Shown: positions 26,240 through 35,761, counted from the first letter of the stretch. The stretch is DNA of 56,588 bases from Anaerovorax odorimutans (GCA_016841185.1 JAENZQ010000009.1:43220-99807); one strand, 5' to 3'. Program-made: numbers and translations. The notes: a model not told the origin generated them from the letters alone.

Positions 26240-28825
26240 ATGAACACAACCCGAAAAGCAAAAGTTTACGAGGAATTAAAAGAGCTTTCTGAGAGTATTA
26301 ATGAAAATGATATTTTAAGTAGCTGCCGAGTTGGTTTTGATGCAAGCTTCATTGGTAAAAGAATCAATATAAGAAGAAATAATGTAAGCAAAGAGTTAAA
26401 TATTCTTTTAAAGGAAGGTAAAGTAATTAAATTTACCGGAAAGCCTATTTTGTATATGGATAAAGAGGTGTTAGAAGGTAAAATAAATGGGCCAATAAAA
26501 TTATCGGTATTAAATCATGTAAGTCAATTAGTAGAAAATACAGTTACAGCTGTAGAAAAATCATGCTTGGAAGATAAAGAATCAATAAAGCCAAGTATCA
26601 ATATTTTAGACGGTATGATTGGAGCTAATGAAAGCCTAAAAACTTCAATAAAGCAGGCGAAGGCAGCAGTGTTATATCCTCCTAATGGACTTCATACACT
26701 ATTGGTTGGAGAAACAGGAGTAGGGAAAACAACATTTGCGGAAATTATTTATAGATATGCTGTAGATATCGGAAGATTATCCAAAGATGCACCTTTCATA
26801 ATTTTTAATTGTGCCGATTATGCAGAAAATCCGCAGCTTCTTATGTCGCATCTTTTTGGACATGTTAAAGGTGCTTTTACAGGAGCAAATACAGAAAAGG
26901 AAGGATTGGTTGATAAAGCAAATCATGGCATTTTATTATTGGATGAAATACATCGGCTTCCTCCCGAAGGTCAGGAAATGCTATTTTTGACCATAGATAA
27001 AGGTATTTATAGGAGATTGGGTGAATCTGAAAACCTAAGGCAATCAAAATTTATGATCATAGGAGCAACTACAGAAAATCCGAAGTCGGCTATATTAAGT
27101 TCTTTTTTAAGAAGGATACCGGTTGTTATTAGACTTCCTGCTTTGAATAAAAGGACGCTGGAAGAGCGTATGGCATTTATCTGCTATTTTTTCAGGAAAG
27201 AATCAGAAAAAATAAATCTTCCCATTAAAGTTATGAAGGAAATGCTTAGAGTTTTTTTGATTTACAGTTGTCCCGGAAATATCGGACAATTGAAAAATGA
27301 CATTCAACTAATATGTGCAAATGCTTTTGTTGATTACTTGACTACTAATTCAATTCCAATAGAGGTAAAATTGTCTCACCTTTCTCAAAGTGTTAAAGAA
27401 GGGTTTTTTAAGATAAACAGCAGAAGAGTGGAGATTACTAAAAGCTTTAACTTGAATGATAGTACACCTATTATTTTTGACGGAAGGAATTCTGATATTA
27501 AAGATGATTTGAAAAGGCTGCTTCTCTATGATGATTATGATATAGAGAAGGATTATTATAATTCAATAATAAAGAACTATGAGGAATTTTCTAAAGAAGG
27601 ATTTACTAATTCTCAAGTTCGCATGAAAATTTTGAATCAAATCCAGGAGTATTTTGATAGAGCGCCTAAAGAACCAAAGGAAGAGTCGATCAAAGATTCA
27701 TTTATAGACAGTGAAACAGTGTTGAAAGTTGTAACTTCTGAATTATTGGAATTGATTGAAAAGATTTTAAATGAAGCAAACCGTACATTCAACAAAGCTT
27801 ATGATCGGAAAGTAATATACAGCCTTACCCTTCATATTGAAATACTGATAGAAAGGCTGAAAATAAATTCAGTTTCAGTTCATCCGAATAAAGAACATAT
27901 TTTTGAATACTACCATGATGAGTATCTGATAGCGCAGCGTATAAAAAATGCGGTTGAAAGCAATCTTTCAATTATAATACCGGATGACGAGATAGCATTT
28001 ATTGTAATGTTTTTATATGCTGTCAGTGCAGAAAAGGGAATCGATCGCATTGGCGTTCTTGTTATAACACATGGGAACAAGACGGCTTCCAATATGGTTC
28101 AGGTTGCAAATACATTGCTCGGAGCAGATTATGCTTATGCACTTGATATGCCCCTTGAGGAAAAGGTTAGTGTGATTTTGGACAGTGCCATCGAAATTGT
28201 TAAAAAAATTAATAGGGGCAGGGGGGTCCTTATTATGGTGGATATGGGTTCTCTTACAACTTTTTCAGATATTATAAGTGAAAGGACAGGTATTGATACA
28301 AGAATTATAAAAATGGTAAGTACACCAATGATTATTGAAGCGACCAGAAAAGCCATGTTGCCCGATATTAGTCTTGATGATCTGGTTGAGAGTGTTGATA
28401 AGATGAGTTCATTGATCGGCAGCAGAGTAGAATCTGATGACAGCACGAGGGGCTTTAAAAAACAGATTAACCGGAATACATTAATCAATTTCTTAGATCA
28501 GATCCTTATCTTCTTAAATCCCAACAAAGCATACGATTTATTGATAGAAGCTCTGGATAATATTTTAAGAGATTGTGATGTAACCATTGATGATGAAATT
28601 AAAATAAAATTCTTATTCCATTGCTCATGCATGATTGAAAGAACCATAAGAAATGAGAATTTGTCCTATAGTAACTTTAAGAATACGGCTAAAGAAAACG
28701 AAATAATTTTTAATCTTATTAAGCAGTATTTTATTGTTATTGAACAGGCATTTGGTATTGAGATACCAGACAGCGAGTTTGCTTATGTGGTGGAGATGTT
28801 TAATACACATTTTGATACACATTAA
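26240..28825 (+). CDS. LevR-type sigma-54-dependent PTS operon activator
   Basis: The 861-residue protein has an N-terminal winged-helix segment (about 1-80) and a sigma-54-interacting AAA+ domain with Walker A GETGVGKTT (about residue 156), the GAFTGA sigma-54 contact loop (about 211) and Walker B ILLLDEIHR. Next come a PRD domain (His in LTLHIEILIERL, about residue 535), an EIIA-mannose-like domain with ITHGNKTASN (about 613) and a second PRD (FHCSCMIERTI, about 793). In LevR proteins these histidines are phosphorylated by HPr or EIIB and tune activity to sugar supply. It faces a sigma-54 promoter for a mannose-family PTS operon directly downstream, so that operon is its probable target. 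Confidence 0.95.
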   Translation: MNTTRKAKVYEELKELSESINENDILSSCRVGFDASFIGKRINIRRNNVSKELNILLKEGKVIKFTGKPILYMDKEVLEGKINGPIKLSVLNHVSQLVENTVTAVEKSCLEDKESIKPSINILDGMIGANESLKTSIKQAKAAVLYPPNGLHTLLVGETGVGKTTFAEIIYRYAVDIGRLSKDAPFIIFNCADYAENPQLLMSHLFGHVKGAFTGANTEKEGLVDKANHGILLLDEIHRLPPEGQEMLFLTIDKGIYRRLGESENLRQSKFMIIGATTENPKSAILSSFLRRIPVVIRLPALNKRTLEERMAFICYFFRKESEKINLPIKVMKEMLRVFLIYSCPGNIGQLKNDIQLICANAFVDYLTTNSIPIEVKLSHLSQSVKEGFFKINSRRVEITKSFNLNDSTPIIFDGRNSDIKDDLKRLLLYDDYDIEKDYYNSIIKNYEEFSKEGFTNSQVRMKILNQIQEYFDRAPKEPKEESIKDSFIDSETVLKVVTSELLELIEKILNEANRTFNKAYDRKVIYSLTLHIEILIERLKINSVSVHPNKEHIFEYYHDEYLIAQRIKNAVESNLSIIIPDDEIAFIVMFLYAVSAEKGIDRIGVLVITHGNKTASNMVQVANTLLGADYAYALDMPLEEKVSVILDSAIEIVKKINRGRGVLIMVDMGSLTTFSDIISERTGIDTRIIKMVSTPMIIEATRKAMLPDISLDDLVESVDKMSSLIGSRVESDDSTRGFKKQINRNTLINFLDQILIFLNPNKAYDLLIEALDNILRDCDVTIDDEIKIKFLFHCSCMIERTIRNENLSYSNFKNTAKENEIIFNLIKQYFIVIEQAFGIEIPDSEFAYVVEMFNTHFDTH

Positions 28826-28930
28826 TTATTTAAGATATATTTTCAATAACGTGGTAAAAAGATCATTTGCGTGATCTTTTTTTTTATGTTTTTTCTTTAT
28901 TTTAGAGGCTTGATAATCGTGATACACATT
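28802..28930 (+). promoter_or_regulatory. Candidate upstream activator sites (ATACACATT repeats)
   Basis: ATACACATT occurs at 28803-28811, 28815-28823 and 28922-28930; the last two share TGATACACATT. All lie upstream of the -24/-12 promoter at 28943. The first two are inside the end of the regulator gene. Confidence 0.4.
28856..28885 (+). terminator. Terminator of the LevR-type gene
   Basis: Stem AAAAAGATCA/TGATCTTTTT with a short loop and a long T-run. Confidence 0.88.
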
Positions 28931-28942
28931 TAAGACAATTAT

Positions 28943-28959
28943 TTGGTACAAAATTTGCT
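28943..28959 (+). promoter_or_regulatory. Sigma-54 (-24/-12) promoter of the mannose-family PTS operon
   Basis: TTGGTACAAAATTTGCT matches the -24/-12 consensus with the GG and GC doublets exactly 10 bp apart. It stands 50 bp before the EIIA start codon, behind a LevR-type activator gene. Confidence 0.88.
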
Positions 28960-29008
28960 GTATATATTGATGCAGACATTCAAATACCTTTTAAGAAAGG
29001 ATGATTAG

Positions 29009-29425
29009 ATGATTGGAATATTGATTCTGACACACGGGAATTTTGCCGAAGGAATCCTTCAAAGCGTGGAATTAATTATCGGAAAACAGGATAACAGACA
29101 GGCAATTGGATTATATCCGGGTGAAAGTATAGAAAGCTTTAATGAGAAAGTATGGAATTCTGCCAAGCAGCTTAGTGAGAAGGGAGATGTATTGATTTTC
29201 ACAGATCTTTTCGGAGCGAGCCCTTATAATGCTGTTGCTCTGAATAGAAATAAATTTGAGGGCATAGAGCTCAGATGTATTACAGGCGTAAATTTGCCTA
29301 TGTTGATAGAAGCGTTTTCAAATCGGAAAAATTCAGTAATTGATGATGTTGTAGAAAAATGTATGAAAACAGGTAAAGATGGAATAAAAGAACTGTTTGC
29401 TGAGTTTAAGGCGGCGTATTTATAA
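29009..29425 (+). CDS. PTS system mannose-family EIIA component
   Basis: This 138-residue protein is a stand-alone mannose-family EIIA. The phosphorylated His is in ILTHGNFAEG (His10), and FTDLFGASPYNA is a further family motif. It takes phosphate from HPr and passes it to EIIB. It is the first gene of the operon under the sigma-54 promoter at 28943; AAGGATG supports the start. Confidence 0.93.
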   Translation: MIGILILTHGNFAEGILQSVELIIGKQDNRQAIGLYPGESIESFNEKVWNSAKQLSEKGDVLIFTDLFGASPYNAVALNRNKFEGIELRCITGVNLPMLIEAFSNRKNSVIDDVVEKCMKTGKDGIKELFAEFKAAYL

Positions 29426-29443
29426 ATTGGAGGAGGGATATAA

Positions 29444-29920
29444 GTGTTAAACATTGTTTTGACAAGAATCGACGACAGGTTAATTCATGGGCAAGTTATG
29501 ACAGCATGGGTTAAATATACCGGCGGGAATAGAATCATTATTATTGATGATTTAGTTGCACAAGATGATTTTATGATTTCAATGTTAAAAATGTCAATTC
29601 CGCCTGGCTTAAAATTAAATACTTATTCTGTGGAAGAGGCATCAAATGTGCTTAAAGGAGAAGGGGCCAAAAATGAAAAAATTATTATTCTGGTAAAGGG
29701 CCCTGAAGTGATTTATAAACTTTATAATCAAGGAGTTTTATTCAAGAATGTTAATGTTGGCGGAATGGGGGCTAATCCCGGGAGAAAAAAATTATATAAA
29801 AATATATCTGCTTCTGACGATGAAAGAGAAATATTTAAAAAACTATTAGATAAGGGCATATATGTCAGCATAAGAATTATTCCTGATGATAAGGAGGTGT
29901 CTATTAAAAAGCTATTATAG
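29444..29920 (+). CDS. PTS system mannose/fructose/sorbose-family EIIB component
   Basis: This 158-residue protein begins LTRIDDRLIHGQVMTAW, the EIIB signature with active-site His15, followed by GGNRIIIIDDLVAQDD. It is full length for the family. EIIB hands phosphate to the sugar during transport by EIIC/EIID. The GTG start at 29444 has GGAGGAGGG just upstream. Confidence 0.93.
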   Translation: MLNIVLTRIDDRLIHGQVMTAWVKYTGGNRIIIIDDLVAQDDFMISMLKMSIPPGLKLNTYSVEEASNVLKGEGAKNEKIIILVKGPEVIYKLYNQGVLFKNVNVGGMGANPGRKKLYKNISASDDEREIFKKLLDKGIYVSIRIIPDDKEVSIKKLL

Positions 29921-29955
29921 TTCATAAAAGTAAATCTAAAAAAGGAGGTTAGTAT

Positions 29956-30738
29956 ATGGAAATTTCGATTTGGCAAGCTTTTTTAATTGGATTAATTTAT
30001 TACTTGGGAACGGTAGGGACTCCTTGGCTGACCTTATTAGGCAGTATTAGTGTTGTTTATAGACCTTTAGTAGGAGGGACTTTGGTCGGTTTAGTTCTTG
30101 GAGACCCTGTTACGGGATGTATTATCGGTGCAACAATAAACTTACCGTATTTAGCATTTATATCGGCAGGAGGAACAGTACCTGTTGATCCCGGACTGGC
30201 AGGTGCATTGGGAACAGCATTAGCTATGGCTGCAGGAGTTCAGCCGTCGGTTGCTGTTACACTTGCAGTACCTTTAGGATTGCTTGGCACGATGATTTGG
30301 GTAGCGCATATGACCGTTGATGTATTTTTTGTTCATATGGCAGATAAAGCTGCTGAGAAAGGTGATATTGATAAGATTTGTTTTTATCATGTTGTTCCGC
30401 CGCAAATTTTTATGTTTCTGATTACAGTAATTCCCGTTATGATAGGAGCGTATTACGGAGCAGATGTGGTTAAAGAGTTGATCACTCTATTAGAAGGAAA
30501 ACCTCTTCATGTTTTATCAGTAATAGGCGGTATTTTACCGGCATTGGGAATTGCAATGAATTTACGTGCAATAGGCAGAAAGGGTACTATGGCGTTTTTC
30601 CTGTTTGGGTTTTTAATTGCCGTTTACTTACACTTAGATGTTCTGACGGTAGCATTGTTTGCGGGAATAATTGCGTATATCTATACGATACTTTTAGCAC
30701 GAGAAGGAGGGTTGGAAAATGAATCAGGAAGTATATAA
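29956..30738 (+). CDS. PTS system mannose-family EIIC component
   Basis: The 260-residue product is a polytopic membrane protein with EIIC-Man family motifs (TVGTPWLTLLGSISVVYRPLVGG, GLVLGDPVTGCIIGATINL). It forms the sugar channel together with EIID, whose gene overlaps its 3' end by 20 bp. The sugar is not identifiable. Confidence 0.92.
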   Translation: MEISIWQAFLIGLIYYLGTVGTPWLTLLGSISVVYRPLVGGTLVGLVLGDPVTGCIIGATINLPYLAFISAGGTVPVDPGLAGALGTALAMAAGVQPSVAVTLAVPLGLLGTMIWVAHMTVDVFFVHMADKAAEKGDIDKICFYHVVPPQIFMFLITVIPVMIGAYYGADVVKELITLLEGKPLHVLSVIGGILPALGIAMNLRAIGRKGTMAFFLFGFLIAVYLHLDVLTVALFAGIIAYIYTILLAREGGLENESGSI

Positions 30739-31552
30739 TTCGGATAAAAAGCTGTCAAAAAAAGACGTTGTTCGTGCTTTTTGGCGTTGGACATTCTTTT
30801 CCCATGCAAATTACAACTATGAACGACTTGAGGCAACCGGAGTTGTACACTGTTTGGCACCGATTCTAAAGAAGTTATATGGCGATGACAAAGGTGAATT
30901 CAAAGCTGCAATAAAAAGACATATGCTTTTTTATAATACAGAACCTCATTTTGGCGGAGTCATAAACGGTATGTTTATTGCTATGGAAGAGGAAAGAGCA
31001 AATGGAGCTTCAATTACTGATGAAGCAATAAATGGTGTAAAAACCGGTTTGATGGGGCCTTTTGCAGGTATTGGAGATACTTTATGGCAAGGCACATTGA
31101 CGCCTATACTATTGGCTTTTGGTATCAGCTTAGGAATAGAAGGCAATCTTATGGGGCCTGTTCTTTATACTGCATTGATGTTCGGGATCATGCTGCCGGT
31201 TGCATACTATATGTGGATGACCGGTTATAAATTAGGTCGTTCGGGAATTCAAAAGATATTGGAAGGTAATTTGCTAAAGAGTGTTATGATTGCCGCATCC
31301 ACAATGGGTGCAATCGTTTTAGGTGCATTGTCAGCCCAATTCGTATCACTGTCAACTCCTGTAATGATTAATGTAGGTGGAGGCTCAATGGCTTTGCAAG
31401 CCGATATATTGGATAAGCTGGTTTTGAATCTATTGCCGCTTGCGGTAACATTGTTTACACTTTATCTGCTTAAACAGCAAAAGAAAGCGACTACAGTTTT
31501 AGGAATCCTGATGGCGTTAGGTGCTGTCGGAGGAGTCATCGGATTATTCTAA
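30719..31552 (+). CDS. PTS system mannose-family EIID component
   Basis: The 277-residue protein matches EIID: FWRWTFFSHANYNYERLEATGV near the start, FYNTEPHFGGVINGMFIAMEEE, and GLMGPFAGIGDTLWQGTLTPI, ending in hydrophobic helices. It completes the membrane part of the transporter. Overlap with EIIC and a GGAGGG ribosome-binding site inside that gene support the start. Confidence 0.93.
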   Translation: MNQEVYNSDKKLSKKDVVRAFWRWTFFSHANYNYERLEATGVVHCLAPILKKLYGDDKGEFKAAIKRHMLFYNTEPHFGGVINGMFIAMEEERANGASITDEAINGVKTGLMGPFAGIGDTLWQGTLTPILLAFGISLGIEGNLMGPVLYTALMFGIMLPVAYYMWMTGYKLGRSGIQKILEGNLLKSVMIAASTMGAIVLGALSAQFVSLSTPVMINVGGGSMALQADILDKLVLNLLPLAVTLFTLYLLKQQKKATTVLGILMALGAVGGVIGLF

Positions 31553-31583
31553 AGCAAAGAGATTTAATAGCTTTATAATGTAA

Positions 31584-31613
31584 GCAAAGTGTAGTTGATA
31601 AACTACATTTTGC
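31584..31613 (+). other. Intra-operon stem-loop between EIID and the aldolase
   Basis: A 13-bp stem (31584-31596 with 31601-31613, one G-U pair) with a GATA loop. No U-run follows, so it is more likely a partial terminator or an mRNA processing/stability element separating transporter and enzyme genes. Confidence 0.6.
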
Positions 31614-31667
31614 TTCCTATAAAATAAGAATTTAACAAAAAAAAAGTACTTTTTAGGAGGCGTTAAA

Positions 31668-32456
31668 ATGAAAAGAAGATGGCATAATATTTTTCAAAAA
31701 GATAATCGGTCATTTGTTTTAGCAATGGATCATGCAGAATTAATGGATGTTTCAGAATATGGTCTGCAAAGTCCTGCATACGTTATTAATGAAGCCTTGA
31801 TCGGTGGAGCAGATGCCATTCTTACAACATATGGAGTGGCAAAAAATTTTCATGACGAAATAGGCAATGCAGGTTTGATTTTGAGAATCGATGGAGGAAC
31901 TACCCAGGCGCATCCCAGTGGCTATATTATGGATAAAACAAAACAAATATTTTCTGTAGAGGATGCAGTTAAAGCCGGAGCAGACGGTGTTATGTGCATG
32001 GGGTTTACCGGTCTGGAAAATGAGGTGGAGATGATAGAAAATATTGCACATATTGCTTCGGAATGTGATAAATGGGGTTTGGTTTTTGGAGCTGAAATGA
32101 TTCCGGGAGGTTTCATAAAAGATGACCAAAAAACAATAAAAAATATTAAATTTGCTAATCGTTTAGGATCTGAACTTGGAGCAGATTTCATAAAATCACC
32201 CTATATTGGCGGAAACAATTGTTTTAAAGAGGTAATTGATAACTGTTATAAGCCTGTTTTAATATTAGGTGGCGGAAGTTCAAGAAATGATAAGGAGATT
32301 TTAACTTTGGTACGAGAGGCTATGGATAGCGGAACAAGTGGTGTTGTGATAGGCAGAAACATCTGGCAGCATAAAAAAATAAGAAAAATCTGCTGTGCAA
32401 TTTCATCAATCATTCACGAGAATAAAACAGTAGAAGAAGCAATTACATTATTGTAG
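31668..32456 (+). CDS. DhnA/LsrF-type class I aldolase
   Basis: The 262-residue protein is a class I (Schiff-base) aldolase of the DeoC/FbaB/LsrF group. Visible are LAMDHAE near the N-terminus, GGADAILTTYG, an acidic GAEMIPGG strand, the putative Schiff-base lysine in GADFIKSPY and the phosphate-binding end LGGGSSRNDKE / SGVVIGRNIWQ. It probably cleaves a phosphorylated ketose or hydroxy-keto phosphate made from the sugar entering through the PTS genes upstream. The exact substrate is unknown; fructose-bisphosphate aldolase is an alternative. Confidence 0.85.
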   Translation: MKRRWHNIFQKDNRSFVLAMDHAELMDVSEYGLQSPAYVINEALIGGADAILTTYGVAKNFHDEIGNAGLILRIDGGTTQAHPSGYIMDKTKQIFSVEDAVKAGADGVMCMGFTGLENEVEMIENIAHIASECDKWGLVFGAEMIPGGFIKDDQKTIKNIKFANRLGSELGADFIKSPYIGGNNCFKEVIDNCYKPVLILGGGSSRNDKEILTLVREAMDSGTSGVVIGRNIWQHKKIRKICCAISSIIHENKTVEEAITLL

Positions 32457-32503
32457 AATTCTTTATCCGGTAATTTAAAGAAAGAAGGTGCAATTAATAG
32501 AAT

Positions 32504-33544
32504 ATGATGAAAGCAGCTGTTTTTACACATATTGGACAGATTGAAATAGAAGATATCCAAAAACCTGTTCCCAAAAGCGATGAATTATTGATTCATTTAA
32601 AAGCATGTGCAATCTGTACATGGGAACAGAGGGTATATCAAGGCGTCAATAAAGTAGAATTACCTTTTATCGGCGGGCACGAGATGGCCGGGATTATTGA
32701 GGAAATAGGGCCGGAAGTCGATACATGCAAATGGCATCTTGGCGATCGGGTAGTTATCGGGCTTTTAAACTCCTGCGGAAAATGCCATTATTGCCTGAAT
32801 GGACAACAAGGTGCCTGTGAAAATTTTGACCATAGTAAGTTTGTGGGAGGATTGCCTATTAGAGGAATGGGAGGATTTAGCGAATACTTAGCAGTATCAC
32901 CTAATAATGTATTTAAAATTAAAGGCGATATTTCATTTGAAATTGCATCTTTAACAGAGCCGTTATCATGTGTTGTTCATAGCGTTGAAAGAGGTGAAGT
33001 AAATTTTGGCAGCGACGTTGTTGTAATTGGAGCAGGGATAATGGGTATGCTTCATCTGTTATTATTAAAGCGGAAATCAGCAAGAGTCATAGTAAGTGAA
33101 CCAGATGATGAACGGCGTAAATTAGCGGTACAATTAGGAGCAGACGAAGTAATAGACCCTTTAAAGGAAGATCCGGTTGAAAAGGTAAGATTATTAACGG
33201 ATGGGCGAGGTGCTGAAGCCGTATTTATTACTACACCATTATCACGGATAGCAACCCAATCCATTTATATGTCCGGGAAACTTGGTAAAATAATAATTTA
33301 TAGCTCGTATCATCCTGACGTTCCGGTTGAATTCAGCCCAAATTTGATTCATAAAAAAATGATAAGCATTACAGGAACTGCAAATTCAAATATATCAGAC
33401 TTTGAAAAGTCAATCAGATTACTTTCTTATAAGCAAATAGATCCTTCTATTTTTATAAGTGGCGTATATGAGTTGGCTGAGTGCAAAAAAGCATTAACGG
33501 AAGCAATAAAACCGGAAAATTTCCGAGTAATAATGAGAATATGA
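32504..33544 (+). CDS. Zn-dependent medium-chain alcohol/polyol dehydrogenase
   Basis: The 346-residue protein belongs to the MDR superfamily. It has GGHEMAGIIEEIG (catalytic Zn region), four structural-Zn cysteines in SCGKCHYCLNGQQGAC, and the NAD loop VVIGAGIMGMLHLLL. Residue 38-40 (CTWEQRVY) replaces the usual C-G-T/S-D pattern. In a PTS operon it probably oxidises a polyol phosphate or reduces a sugar-derived aldehyde. The ribosome-binding site (GAAGGTG) lies unusually far from ATG 32504; ATG 32507 is an equal alternative. Confidence 0.88.
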   Translation: MMKAAVFTHIGQIEIEDIQKPVPKSDELLIHLKACAICTWEQRVYQGVNKVELPFIGGHEMAGIIEEIGPEVDTCKWHLGDRVVIGLLNSCGKCHYCLNGQQGACENFDHSKFVGGLPIRGMGGFSEYLAVSPNNVFKIKGDISFEIASLTEPLSCVVHSVERGEVNFGSDVVVIGAGIMGMLHLLLLKRKSARVIVSEPDDERRKLAVQLGADEVIDPLKEDPVEKVRLLTDGRGAEAVFITTPLSRIATQSIYMSGKLGKIIIYSSYHPDVPVEFSPNLIHKKMISITGTANSNISDFEKSIRLLSYKQIDPSIFISGVYELAECKKALTEAIKPENFRVIMRI

Positions 33545-33578
33545 AAGATCAGATAGTGTATATACAGGAGGCGTAGTG

Positions 33579-33854
33579 ATGATAAATGTTGATGTGGTGC
33601 TGAAGAATGAGAGCGGGCTGCACGCAAGACCTGCAAGCCAATTCGTTCAGGAGGCATCCAAATACAAATCAGATATAACAATAGTAAAAGATCAGAATCG
33701 CTATAACGCTAAGAGCATTATTACGATTTTAAGTATGGGTGCCGGAAAAGGAGATAGGTTGATGATAGAGGCATCGGGAGAAGATGAGAAAAAAGCGGTA
33801 GAAGCTTTACAAGCTTTAGTGGATAATTGTTTTGATGAAGGAGTTGCATTATGA
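33579..33854 (+). CDS. HPr phosphocarrier protein encoded in the PTS operon
   Basis: ATG 33579 follows AGGAGG by seven bases; GTG 33576 is in frame but less well placed. The 91-residue protein is a canonical HPr: His15 in SGLHARPAS for phosphorylation by Enzyme I and Ser46 in AKSIITILS, the HPr-kinase site that serves catabolite control in Bacillota. Both key residues fall at the classical positions. Its gene overlaps Enzyme I by 4 bp. Finding the general PTS proteins inside a sugar-specific operon is unusual. Confidence 0.95.
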   Translation: MINVDVVLKNESGLHARPASQFVQEASKYKSDITIVKDQNRYNAKSIITILSMGAGKGDRLMIEASGEDEKKAVEALQALVDNCFDEGVAL

Positions 33855-35557
33855 TAGGGATAGGCGCCTCTCCAGGCATTGCAATAGGTACGACATTTGT
33901 TAAACGAAATCCGGATATCGAAATTAAGAAAAAAAAGATCATTCATGCAGATGAAGAAATTATAAGACTGAAGGATGCATTGTTAAAAAGTAAGGAAGAG
34001 ATTCGGTTGATTCTTAAAAAGGCGGCAGATGAAATTGGAAATGAAGAAGCCAAAGTTTTTGAGGCTCATTTAATGATTCTTGATGACCCTGAAATGTATG
34101 GACAGATAGAAAATAAAATAAGGGGAGCCAAAGTGAGCACAGAAGAGGCTTTAGAAGAAGTTTCAAAAACGTATATTGGTTTATTTGAGAATATGGATAA
34201 TCTATATATGCGGGAAAGGGCAGCCGATATAAAAGACGTTACGAAAAGAGTACTTAGAAACTTAACAGGAGCAGATACTGTCAGCTTGGCAGATATTAAA
34301 GGGCAAGTAATAATAGTTGCGGATGAATTAACACCATCGGATACTGCCCAGATGGATAAAACGAGAGTTATTGGAATTATTACAGAACTGGGAGGAAAAA
34401 CATCTCATTCTTCAATAATGGCAAGAACTTTAGAGATTCCTGCAGTAGTAGGAGCAGGAAAAGAAATAGAGCACATAAAGTCAGGGGATACAGTCATTAT
34501 AGACGGGGATAAAGGAACGGTTATTTTAAATCCTGAAGAAGCACTAATAAAAAAATATACTGCCAAAAAGGAAGCGTGTCAGCAACTAAAGAAAAAACTC
34601 AAAAGCTTTATCGGAAAAGATACTATAACAAAAGACGGTATTAAGGTTGAGCTTGCAGCTAACATAGGAACACCGGAGGATGTGGACGGTGTATTAAAAA
34701 ATGATGGAGAAGGTATTGGACTTTACAGGACAGAATTCTTATATATGGACAGGGATACATTCCCGACAGAAGAAGAGCAATTTATAGCATACAAAAGTGT
34801 GCTGGAGCGAATGGGAGGTAAGCCGGTAGTTGTAAGGACGCTTGATATTGGAGGAGATAAAATTCTCCCATATTTAGCTTTGCCCGAGGAAATGAATCCA
34901 TTTTTAGGTTTGAGAGCCATCAGGCTATGTTTAAATAATAAGGAAATATTCAAAACGCAGTTGAGAGCGCTTTTAAGAGCCAGTATATATGGGAATTTGA
35001 AAATAATGTTTCCTATGATTTCCAGTGTTGAAGAATTGAGGGAAGCTAAAAAAATACTTGAAAAAGTAAGACAGGAACTGAAAAATGAAGGTATCCGTTA
35101 TAGCTTCAAAATAGAAATAGGGATGATGATAGAAGTACCTGCTGCAGCAATACTTTCGGAGATATTTGCTAAAGAAGTAGATTTTTTCAGTATAGGAACT
35201 AATGATTTGCTCCAATATACCGTTGCAGTAGACAGAGGCAATAAAGAAATTGCAAATCTTTATAACCCATTTCATCCTGCCTTATTGAGGTTAATAAAAA
35301 ACGTAATAGAAAATGGTCACAAAGAAGGTATATGGGTAGGGATGTGCGGTGAAATTGCAGGAGACCCGAGATTGATTCCAGTTTTGGTTGGAATGGGATT
35401 AGACGAATTTAGTATGAGTCCCATATCAATATTGAATACCAGATTTATCATATCAAACTTAATAAAGAAAGAATTGGAGAAAAAGAGTCAAGAAATCATT
35501 AATTGCTCAACTGCCGAGGAGGTATGTGAAGTGTTGGACAGTATTTGTGTGAAGTAA
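33851..35557 (+). CDS. PTS Enzyme I (phosphoenolpyruvate-protein phosphotransferase)
   Basis: The 568-residue protein is full length for Enzyme I. It has the N-terminal swivelling domain with active-site His186 in GGKTSHSSIMARTLEIPAV, and the PEP-binding TIM barrel with GIGLYRTEFLYM, RTLDIGGDK, LGLRAIR and the C-terminal GMCGEIAGD. It transfers phosphate from PEP to HPr in the cytoplasm. It is the last gene of the operon and completes a self-contained PTS (EI, HPr, EIIA-D). Confidence 0.96.
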   Translation: MIGIGASPGIAIGTTFVKRNPDIEIKKKKIIHADEEIIRLKDALLKSKEEIRLILKKAADEIGNEEAKVFEAHLMILDDPEMYGQIENKIRGAKVSTEEALEEVSKTYIGLFENMDNLYMRERAADIKDVTKRVLRNLTGADTVSLADIKGQVIIVADELTPSDTAQMDKTRVIGIITELGGKTSHSSIMARTLEIPAVVGAGKEIEHIKSGDTVIIDGDKGTVILNPEEALIKKYTAKKEACQQLKKKLKSFIGKDTITKDGIKVELAANIGTPEDVDGVLKNDGEGIGLYRTEFLYMDRDTFPTEEEQFIAYKSVLERMGGKPVVVRTLDIGGDKILPYLALPEEMNPFLGLRAIRLCLNNKEIFKTQLRALLRASIYGNLKIMFPMISSVEELREAKKILEKVRQELKNEGIRYSFKIEIGMMIEVPAAAILSEIFAKEVDFFSIGTNDLLQYTVAVDRGNKEIANLYNPFHPALLRLIKNVIENGHKEGIWVGMCGEIAGDPRLIPVLVGMGLDEFSMSPISILNTRFIISNLIKKELEKKSQEIINCSTAEEVCEVLDSICVK

Positions 35558-35577
35558 TATTGATTGGTTAGATTTTT

Positions 35578-35606
35578 TTGAAAATTAATAAAGTAAGTAT
35601 TATAAT
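35578..35606 (+). promoter_or_regulatory. Sigma-A-type promoter of the class II aldolase gene
   Basis: TTGAAA and consensus TATAAT are separated by 17 bp, about 155 bp before the start codon, leaving a long 5' leader (35613-35761) in which I see no clear structure. Confidence 0.65.
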
Positions 35607-35761
35607 AAAAATAGATAAAAAAATAATGATACTTTCAAATATTCAATGTGTTTTTTAAAATTATATGTTTAAACAGAAAAGGTCAGCTGATTTTAAGGTT
35701 GGAGAAGGATAAAAAATATAATGAGAAAAACACACCATTGAGATAAAGGAGAACATTTTTT

